From positions 310,001-374,000 of the forward strand of contig LYSZ01000004.1 of assembly GCA_001657385.1 (NCBI GenBank): 64,000 bases of DNA. Reading direction: 5' to 3'. The translations under genes were made by a program, and so were the position numbers. Each line of letters begins with the position of its first letter. Position 1 is the first letter of the stretch. This stretch comes from Parvularcula sp. BBD 1991-13. GTDB lineage: Bacteria; Pseudomonadota; Alphaproteobacteria; Caulobacterales; Parvularculaceae. Of this stretch, positions 1 through 7,336 are shown one piece after another. The notes under the pieces are model-generated. The model searched no databases. It was not told the DNA's origin and worked only from the letters and a program-made list of their open reading frames with translations.

Positions 1-268
1 GATAAGCGGCCTCGACTTCAAACCGAAGACGGCCCATAGCGCCATCCGCGGCGATATAGCCGAGCGCCGCGGCGGCGTAGCGGCCCCCGTCAAATTCGAT
101 ATCGATATTTCGCGGCGCGCCGGCGACATTGGCGCCGCGAATGGCTTCGTCTGACTGTTGGTCGAGGCCGTATTTGGCGGAGACGTAGAAATTGCGGTCA
201 TCGGCCGCTGCAGCGCCCCCCGCCAGGACGCCAATGCCAGCGGCAATCGCCGCGCTGAAGTATTTCAT
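1..268 (-). CDS. Outer-membrane beta-barrel protein, partial (runs off left edge)
   Basis: Reverse-strand reading from ATG at 268: MKYFSAAIAAGIGVLAGGAAAADDRNFYVSAKYGLDQQSDEAIRG...RFEVEAAY; signal peptide plus alternating beta-strand pattern; RBS-like GGAG upstream. Confidence 0.65.
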   Translation of the reverse strand, partial: MKYFSAAIAAGIGVLAGGAAAADDRNFYVSAKYGLDQQSDEAIRGANVAGAPRNIDIEFDGGRYAAAALGYIAADGAMGRLRFEVEAAY

Positions 269-339
269 CGGAGTTCTCCTTTGTTTGCAAAGCACCGGTC
301 AGGCGTGCTGACAAAGGAAGAACGCGCAGATGAATTGAA

Positions 340-567
340 TTATTCGGTCTTGTACAAAATTATTTTTGATTGAGTGCGCTTTTTCGCTTCCGAGAGTCTC
401 ATTCGCATTCGATCGACGGGCGCCTCTTTGAGGCGCTCATTGAGAGCCTTTCGGATCGCCCGATCCTCTTTCAAAGCCGCGTCATTCTCGGCGCCGCCCG
501 AATCGCTATCTTGCGAATCGACGACTGTCTCCTTTGTTTTTCGGCGACCTGGCGGTCGGGAGGACAT
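340..567 (-). CDS. Small charged hypothetical protein
   Basis: 75-aa ORF divergent from the ECF sigma gene; hydrophilic, no recognised domain. Confidence 0.35.
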   Translation of the reverse strand: MSSRPPGRRKTKETVVDSQDSDSGGAENDAALKEDRAIRKALNERLKEAPVDRMRMRLSEAKKRTQSKIILYKTE

Positions 568-694
568 GGCGCACCTCGATGACTTTGCAGAATAGAAACG
601 CGCAAGATAGTATATTTATTCGCAGTTGGCGAGCCGGCGCCCGCGCCGGCTGCGCGTGCGGAACGCGAGGGGCATTTTCTCGATATGGCGAAAG

Positions 695-1249
695 ATGAAC
701 GCTGAACAAGATTCAAGCGACCGTGAGATGGTGCAAGCAGTTGCGGCTGGCGACAGGGGTGCTATGAAGACCCTCTACGAGCGCTACTATGCGGCTGTCC
801 ACCAGTTCATCTGCTCACGCTCCATAGAGCCGTCTTCTGCAAATGACGTACTCCATGACACAATGCTGGATGTGTGGCGCAACGCCGGCCGGTTCGCCGG
901 TCGGTCATCGGTGAAAACCTGGATTTTCTCGATCGCCAAAAACAAGATCATTGATCGCTACAGAAAAGCAAAACGCACCGAACCATATGACGAAGACTGG
1001 GACGCGATTGACGAAGCGCCAGATCCCTTCCATGTGGTTGCAAAGAGCGAGGACATCGCGATCGTGCAAGACGCCATCAAGGAATTGAGCGCAGAGCACC
1101 GCGCCGCAATTTACCTAGCGTTCGTCGAAGAGTTGCCGTACGCTGAAATCGCTGAGATCGAAGGCGTCGCGGTGGGTACGATCAAGACTCGCATCTTCCA
1201 CGCCAAGCGGCGCCTCGCTCGCCTGGTCATTGAGCGGTACGCGGATTAA
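695..1249 (+). CDS. ECF-type RNA polymerase sigma factor
   Basis: Sigma r2-like (DVLHDTMLDVWRNAGRFAGRSSVKTWIFSIAKNKIIDRYRK) and r4-like (LPYAEIAEIEGVAVGTIKTRIFHAKRRL) regions. ATG at 695 preferred over ORF start 626. Confidence 0.9.
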   Translation: MNAEQDSSDREMVQAVAAGDRGAMKTLYERYYAAVHQFICSRSIEPSSANDVLHDTMLDVWRNAGRFAGRSSVKTWIFSIAKNKIIDRYRKAKRTEPYDEDWDAIDEAPDPFHVVAKSEDIAIVQDAIKELSAEHRAAIYLAFVEELPYAEIAEIEGVAVGTIKTRIFHAKRRLARLVIERYAD

Positions 1250-1842
1250 TCGTCGACCGGGGTGACCATTTCAACAAGATGGGCCTGCGCCTTAAGATCT
1301 GCGATCGCTGGCGCGATTTCGATACTGCCGGCGAACTGGACATCATAGACGCCGATCGCACTGGGCCCTGCAATGACGCGGGCGTTTACACGGGTTAGAA
1401 GAGCGTTGATATCGTCAACACGCGCGTCCGGTTGAAACACGACCTTTGCCTGAGCATCGGCTGGCGCCGCGGTGGCGGGAAGATAGATGTCTGGTTCCCG
1501 ACCGCCGCTGAAATACGCGGTCGCAAAACTGCAGATGATCGCGAAGGATGCGGCGATGCCGGCGGTCTGCCAGACAGTGAATCGCTTGCCCGGCAAAGCG
1601 CCGGCGCGCAGCGACTCATTTTCCTTGTCGATTGCACGATTAAGGCGCGCCCACCCCAATTCCGGCGCCGCCGGCGCATCGCTTCGCGCCGCCGCCTTAA
1701 TTTGGCGCGCAAACGCTAGTTGCGCGCGAAGGCCTGGGTCAGCTTCGAGCGCCGCCTCGAAAGCAGCCTTGGCTTTTTTATCTAACCTGCCGCAGAGATA
1801 GTCCTCAACCGCCGTCGCCTCAATGTCGCGCCGTTCCATCAC
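1246..1842 (-). CDS. Anti-sigma factor, single TM, with C-terminal prodomain-like region
   Basis: Anti-sigma-like N-terminus (VEDYLCGRLDKKAKAAFEAALEADPGL), one TM (VWQTAGIAASFAIICSFATAYF), C-terminal KVVFQPDARVDDINALLTRVNARVIAGPSAIGVYDVQF. Confidence 0.75.
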   Translation of the reverse strand: MMERRDIEATAVEDYLCGRLDKKAKAAFEAALEADPGLRAQLAFARQIKAAARSDAPAAPELGWARLNRAIDKENESLRAGALPGKRFTVWQTAGIAASFAIICSFATAYFSGGREPDIYLPATAAPADAQAKVVFQPDARVDDINALLTRVNARVIAGPSAIGVYDVQFAGSIEIAPAIADLKAQAHLVEMVTPVDD

Positions 1843-2037
1843 GTGTCACCTACATTCGAGCAGACTCTTTGTCGACCCGCGCTTGCCTTTGCCTATTAGA
1901 CGCGCTGCGGCGCCAGCGGTTCATAATACTGTGATGAATTTCTTTGTATGAACCGAAATGGTGGCGCGTGCGGTGCGTGCGTGTGATGATTATCACAGAT
2001 TGGCTTAAGAGGGCGCCGTGCGCGGGGCGGATAGTCG

Positions 2038-3276
2038 GTGGGGCGGATTGCGACAAAAAACGCGAGCGGCGCGCGGGTGGGCGCGTTAACGGCGGCGCTG
2101 TGCTTCACCTCTGTCGGCGCGGCGTCCGCTCAGCAGATACCTGAATCCGTAAGACTGCATGGCGATCTTAGATTAAGAGTTGAGCATGCACGGTCGGACG
2201 CTTTCGAAAACGACAGCGACGCTTTGACCCTGCGCGGGAAGGTCAGCGTTGAAGCGCCGATCGGGCGGCGCGCATGGATCTTGGTCGAAGGCGAAGGAAA
2301 CGCTCGCCTCGCCGGGGTCTATGATGATCTGATCGGTCCCCGCCTAGACAGACCGGTCATCGCAGATCCTGGTGGCGTGGAGCTTAACCGGTTCGTTTTC
2401 GGCGCAAGACTGGGCGCGGGCTCGCAGATCCGGATCGGCCGCCAAAAACTGTCGCTCGACGATGAGCGGTTTCTCGGCGCGGTCGCATTTCGCCAGAACG
2501 ATCAGACGTTTGACGCCATTTCGCTCTCGGCAGCGCCGATCAAGAATATTTCGTTAGAAGCCGGCTACATTCGGCGCGCCAATCGCATTCTTGGGCGTCG
2601 CAATCCGGCTGGCGTATTTCGCGGCGACAGCTTTTATCTGAACACCTCTGTCATCACGCCGGCCGGGCGCGTGACCGCATTTCACTACGTATTCGATTTG
2701 GATGATCGCACGGGGGCGCCCGGCGCTTCGCTCAATTCTTCCGCAAGCACGGGCTTGCGCCTAGAAGGCAGTTGGAAACGTGAAGATTGGGGCGCCGCTT
2801 GGGAAGCCTCCTATGCGGTGCAACGTGATTTTGCTGACAACCCGATTGACTACAAAGCCGAGTATTTCCTGGTCGGCGGCTCGGTCGAGTTTAACCGATT
2901 TACCGTTGCGTTGCGGCAAGAAGAACTGGGGGCCGGCAATGGCCGAGCCTTTCAGACACCGCTCGGCACGCTACACGCTTTTCAGGGTAGCGCGGATCTT
3001 TTCCTGACAACGCCGGAGAACGGCGTTATAGATTACTCGGTCATGGCCGCTTACGCCTTTGGCGACTTAGGCGCTGTGCGCGGCGTTAGGGCTTTTCTCC
3101 GCCGCCACTGGTTCGATGCTGAAGCGATCGATCAGGACTATGGGCGAGAATGGGATATGGGGCTACGCGCGAATGCGGGCGGCGTCCAAGCTTCTATAGA
3201 GTTTGCACGATACGCCGCCGACCAGTTTGGGGCGAACGAAAGGCGGCTGTGGGTTACGGCATCGAAAAAATTCTAG
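2038..3276 (+). CDS. Alginate-export/porin-like outer membrane protein
   Basis: Signal peptide followed by RLHGDLRLRVEH..., IRIGRQKLSLDDERFLGAVAFRQNDQTFDAISL, typical of alginate-export-type porins; GTG start. Confidence 0.7.
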   Translation: MGRIATKNASGARVGALTAALCFTSVGAASAQQIPESVRLHGDLRLRVEHARSDAFENDSDALTLRGKVSVEAPIGRRAWILVEGEGNARLAGVYDDLIGPRLDRPVIADPGGVELNRFVFGARLGAGSQIRIGRQKLSLDDERFLGAVAFRQNDQTFDAISLSAAPIKNISLEAGYIRRANRILGRRNPAGVFRGDSFYLNTSVITPAGRVTAFHYVFDLDDRTGAPGASLNSSASTGLRLEGSWKREDWGAAWEASYAVQRDFADNPIDYKAEYFLVGGSVEFNRFTVALRQEELGAGNGRAFQTPLGTLHAFQGSADLFLTTPENGVIDYSVMAAYAFGDLGAVRGVRAFLRRHWFDAEAIDQDYGREWDMGLRANAGGVQASIEFARYAADQFGANERRLWVTASKKF

Positions 3277-3316
3277 GCCGGATTGAACCTATCGGCGCTC
3301 CTCGCGACAAAGACGC

Positions 3317-4522
3317 ATGACAACATGGTCTCAAACGATGAATTCGGCCGTCCGCGCCAGGCTGGGCGTTATACTTGTTGGCTTTCTCAGCGTCCTTTCA
3401 GCCTGCCAGAGTTATCGGTTGTCGCCGCCAGACGACTCCGTCGTTCGGGCGGAGGCGGACAAGGTCGTCGACCCCTCCGAAATCGTTGTTCTCGTCAATT
3501 CCCGCGGCGCCGCGAGTAATTTGACCGTCAATGCGCTGCGGCGCGGTTATCGTCTCAAAGCCGAAACGCCTCTGAATTCGCTAGATCTCATCATGATCAC
3601 GATGGAGATTCCGGACGGCCGCGACGGCCCCGGCGCCATCAGGGAGCTTGAAGGCATAGAGCCGACGGCGACCGCCGGCGTCAATCACGCCTATCAACTT
3701 CAGGCGACGCCGGCCCGGCGAACATATCTCGACTATGGGCTTGAACTCATCGCCTGGCCGACGACGGCTTGCCCCGCTTTTGCCCGGATCGGAGTGATCG
3801 ACGCGATGCTCAACCCAGAAGACGCAGGGCGGGCGAGGGTGACGGCGCACAATTTTACGTCGGGCGAATTCGCGGCCGGCGGGCATGCAGATGCGATTGT
3901 CGCGATATTGACGGAAGAGCGCCTGTTGCTGGAGCCGGCTCTATTCGTCGCGGGCGTTGTGGGTCAGACCGCTTCCGGAGAGGAAGCGGCCGGCGTTGAC
4001 GGTATCCTCCGCGGGCTGAACTGGCTTGCAAGCCATGAAGTCCAAGTCGTCAATATCAGTCTTGCGGGGCCGTACAACAAAATACTGGATAGAGCCGTGC
4101 AGCGCGCGAGCGACGCCGGCATGATCATGGTGGCGGCGGCTGGCAATGCCGGCCCGGCCTCGCCGCCGCGCTATCCGGCGGCGTTCGAGGACGTAATCGC
4201 CGTCACCGCTGTGGACGCCGTTCCGAGAATTTACGAGCACGCTGTCCGCGGCCGCCATATTGATGTCGCTGCGCCGGGCGTTGACATCCTTGTTCAACTG
4301 AACGGCGCGCCGCGATTTATGTCCGGCACTTCTATGTCAGCACCGCTCGTTGCAGCGCGCATCGCGGCCGATCCGAAACTCAAACTCCCAGACGGGATAG
4401 ACCTCGTAAAGGCCGATGTCAGGACCAGCGTGGTCGATCTTGGCGAACGCGGCCGTGACGATATCCACGGGCACGGGCTGCTTCATCTTTCAGGCGAATG
4501 CCCGTCGCTCAAATATGGCTGA
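3317..4522 (+). CDS. S8 family (subtilisin-like) serine peptidase, probable lipoprotein
   Basis: Lipobox-like LSAC; IGVIDAMLNPED (Asp), GGHADAIVAIL (His), AAAGNAGPAS (Asn), SGTSMSAPLVAARIA (Ser); N-terminal prodomain-like segment. Confidence 0.85.
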   Translation: MTTWSQTMNSAVRARLGVILVGFLSVLSACQSYRLSPPDDSVVRAEADKVVDPSEIVVLVNSRGAASNLTVNALRRGYRLKAETPLNSLDLIMITMEIPDGRDGPGAIRELEGIEPTATAGVNHAYQLQATPARRTYLDYGLELIAWPTTACPAFARIGVIDAMLNPEDAGRARVTAHNFTSGEFAAGGHADAIVAILTEERLLLEPALFVAGVVGQTASGEEAAGVDGILRGLNWLASHEVQVVNISLAGPYNKILDRAVQRASDAGMIMVAAAGNAGPASPPRYPAAFEDVIAVTAVDAVPRIYEHAVRGRHIDVAAPGVDILVQLNGAPRFMSGTSMSAPLVAARIAADPKLKLPDGIDLVKADVRTSVVDLGERGRDDIHGHGLLHLSGECPSLKYG

Positions 4523-4584
4523 TAAAAGTGCAACCCTCTTCGTTTACGCTTGAACCGATCGCCGACGTCGCTCGACGAAGCAAT

Positions 4585-5073
4585 ATGAAGGATCCGGCCC
4601 GCATAGAAATTGAAGAGGCGCTTGACACGTTGTTGCCTAGGCTCTGGCGCTTCGCGGTCTCGTTAACCCGCGCTGGCGATCACGCTGAGGACCTTGTCCA
4701 GGCCACATGTCTGCGCATGCTTGAAAAAGCCTCCCATTACAAGCCCGGCACTAAGATCGATCGCTGGGCCTTCACGTTGATGGTGAACCTCTGGCGTTCC
4801 GAAAAACGCCGAAAGCAGGTCGTCCAATTCGGCGACGATTTTGACCGCGACGTTGCTGACGAAATGCAGGCGACGCCGGAAACCGCCGCCGAACATGGAC
4901 GCCTGTTGCGGGAGATCGACAGATTACCGCTGGCGCAACGTGCGGTCGTCACGTTGATTTTCGGCGAGGGATACGCCTATCGAGAAGTCGCCGAGATCCT
5001 GGATATACCGATTGGAACGGTGATGAGCCGGCTGTACGCAGCCCGTAAAACGCTAAAGGCCGTAATCAGATGA
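4585..5073 (+). CDS. ECF-type RNA polymerase sigma factor
   Basis: AEDLVQATCLRMLEKASHYKPGTKIDRWAFTLMVNLWRSEKRR and LPLAQRAVVTLIFGEGYAYREVAEILDIPIGTVMSRLYAARKTL. Confidence 0.9.
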   Translation: MKDPARIEIEEALDTLLPRLWRFAVSLTRAGDHAEDLVQATCLRMLEKASHYKPGTKIDRWAFTLMVNLWRSEKRRKQVVQFGDDFDRDVADEMQATPETAAEHGRLLREIDRLPLAQRAVVTLIFGEGYAYREVAEILDIPIGTVMSRLYAARKTLKAVIR

Positions 5074-5170
5074 AATACTCTTTAAATTCGAATAAAACGC
5101 CTAGCCCGATCGTTTACCACGCGTTCGCGCAATGACGCGGATTTGAAACCGGTATCGAAAGGGAAGCAAC

Positions 5171-5737
5171 ATGAAACATTCTTTACTCGCCTGTCTGGCG
5201 TTGTCGGCGGCGCCGGCAATCGCACATGCTGGCGATTTCCGCACAGCGCTTGAGTCAAAAAGCGTCATTGAAGGCGCGCAGGAAGTGCTCGGCGACGGCT
5301 CACTCGGCAACGGCTCGCAAGGGCTGGGAAACGGCATCATTCGCTTCAATAGAAATATGACCCGCGCCGACATCAAGGTTACGTTCAGCAACTTGGAGGG
5401 CGAATTCACCCGCCTTCACCTGCACTGCAACGTTGCGGGCCTCAATGGGCCGATTGCCGTCGGCCTCGTCGATCTGGTCGCTATCGCGCAAGACAATAGC
5501 GAAGTCTCAACGCTCGATTCAAATACGGTGGTGGCGCGCATTCGCAACGTTCAGCTTCCGCAAGACGGGGGCCCATGCAATATCAGCAATCTCAGAACAC
5601 TCGCCAATGAAATCAACAATGACGGAATCTATTTCAACCTGCACACGACCGCATTTCCGCCGGGAGAACTGCGCGGGCAGATCGAACCGCTGGAACCCGT
5701 CCGTCGCCGCAACAAGGATGAAGACGACGATGATTAA
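5171..5737 (+). CDS. CHRD domain-containing secreted protein
   Basis: Signal peptide; IYFNLHTTAFPPGELRGQIEP is a characteristic CHRD motif. Confidence 0.85.
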   Translation: MKHSLLACLALSAAPAIAHAGDFRTALESKSVIEGAQEVLGDGSLGNGSQGLGNGIIRFNRNMTRADIKVTFSNLEGEFTRLHLHCNVAGLNGPIAVGLVDLVAIAQDNSEVSTLDSNTVVARIRNVQLPQDGGPCNISNLRTLANEINNDGIYFNLHTTAFPPGELRGQIEPLEPVRRRNKDEDDDD

Positions 5738-5766
5738 CTGGGGCGGCTTTTTCATTGCCCCTATGA

Positions 5767-5802
5767 CGACGCGGTTTGAACAGCCGCGTCGTTTTGTTTT
5801 TT
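5767..5802 (+). terminator. Rho-independent terminator downstream of CHRD gene
   Basis: CGACGCGG-N9-CCGCGTCG followed by TTTTGTTTTTT. Confidence 0.85.
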
Positions 5803-5804
5803 CG

Positions 5805-6236
5805 GATCTAGAAATTGCGCAAGCCGAGCGCCCCCGAAGCAGATCAGCGTTTTCGGCCGGTCTTGAACAGCGGCGCGCTGCGTTGATTGTCAAACCCTCA
5901 GGGGCCGGAAAGTCCGCTTTGATCTGGTAGGCCGCCAAAGCGTTGCGTCGTACGGTGCGGTGGTTTCGGATCCGTCGTCTTAGTGCGGCGGATATTCCTC
6001 CTCTACGCCAGCTCATCCGAACGTTGCCTGCCTCGGAAGACAGTCCTGTGGGCTTCGTCATGGACGACATCAGACGTGACAGGCTGGGAAGCTGAGGCGC
6101 TCTGCTAAAAGAAGTAGTGTCTGTACCCGGCGTCGTGCTGCTCGGTTCGGTCCCAGAAGAAGATGCAACCCTAATTTCCGAGCGCGCACGCGCGGTTGAA
6201 GTGCGCGCCGATCCCGACGACGAACTCGCAGAACGC
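5805..6236 (+). pseudogene. Remnant of P-loop NTPase (STAND-like?)
   Basis: One frame reads ALIVKPSGAGKSALIW*AAKALRRTVRWFRIRRL...VGFVMDDIRRDRLGS*GALLKEVVSVPGVVLLGSVPEEDATL; Walker A and B-like motifs with in-frame TAG (5928) and TGA (6093). Confidence 0.7.
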
Positions 6237-6238
6237 CT

Positions 6239-6764
6239 GCCAGCTTCGCGTCATCGTCGTCGGCGGGGCCGAGGCCTGGCGCGTCGCGGCCGAACTGGCG
6301 GCGGTGAACGTTCCGGTCGTGCTCTATCCTTTCCATAACCTGCCGGGCGCGTTCGGTGATCCGGGCGCCAGCCTTAAAAACGCCGCGCGGCTTCATGCCG
6401 CTGGCGTGCGCATCGGCTTTTTCAATCCGCCTTCCGGGTCCCACAACCTCCGCCTGCTGACGCAAATGGCGGGCAACGCCGTCGCCAACGGCTTGCACTA
6501 CGACGCGGTGCTGGCCGCGCTGACCGAGACGCCAGCGGCTCTTTTCGGTCTCGGGGCCGAGCTTGGAACCCTTAAGCCGGGCAAGCGCGCTGACGTCGCC
6601 GTCTGGAACGGCGCCGTCCTGATGCGGGACAGGCGCGTCGCCGCCGTGGGCGAGCGCGATGCGGTGTCAGCGCCGGAGTGCGCACGCGTGATCGAGATGG
6701 CGGGAAAATGGATGACGCTGGGCGTCATGGACATTTACCCCCATCTCGGCGGCTACCCGTCCCC
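6239..6764 (+). pseudogene. Scrambled amidohydrolase (imidazolonepropionase-like) remnant: C-terminal piece joined to N-terminal piece
   Basis: SLKNAARLHAAGVRIGF...NLRLLTQMAGNAVANGL...LGTLKPGKRADVAVWNG (C-terminal type), then AVLMRDRRVAAVGE...GKWMTLGVMDIYPHLGGYPSP (N-terminal type). Confidence 0.65.
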
Positions 6765-6808
6765 TCCGAAGGCGGATGTCAGAGGTTCGAATCCTCTCGG
6801 GTGCGCCA
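6763..6808 (+). tRNA. Truncated tRNA-Arg(CCG): 3' half from anticodon loop to CCA
   Basis: CTCCGAA GGCGG ATGTC AGAGG TTCGAAT CCTCT CGGGTGC G CCA; 5' half absent upstream. Confidence 0.75.
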
Positions 6809-7336
6809 TTGTCGATCTCACGCTTGCTCGCTTCGCTGGCCGCTCCGATCGGGCGGACTGGCCGCCCGGAACGCGGTCGCGTTCTTGCGCCGAGATTGAG
6901 CTTCGTTCGAAACGCTCCGCCATCATCTTGCTCGCACACAGCGCCGAGCGTGCTCTTGCTTCCCAGCTTTCGGCAGGCGTTCTCTCCGACAGGACCGGCG
7001 AGAGCCACGGCGGCATTTTACTCTTTATACCGATAAATGTCGAGGTCTGGCGTTTGCGCTGGCAACCGTGTTTCGCGAACGGCGCCTGTCGGTGCGGAAA
7101 CTCCAGCTATCGAAGTAATACTGGGCCCTGTGAATTCATGGACTTCGACAGATCTTTAAAACCGACAGGGGAAACGCGGCTTATTTTTCTATTATCCGGA
7201 GATTTCGCGGGGCGTCATGTCAATAAAAACAATAATCTGGAAAATAAAAAGAAAACCAGAAGAAAAGTGAATCGATGTAATATTTTACTTGATTTTTAAT
7301 TCATTTCGGGGGTTTAATTCATAAACTGGAGAGGGT

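Noticed and set aside
6812-7299. C-terminal continuation of the 6196-7299 ORF past the tRNA fragment
   Set aside because: Amidohydrolase similarity ends at the tRNA fragment; the remainder is unrelated read-through, not a protein domain.
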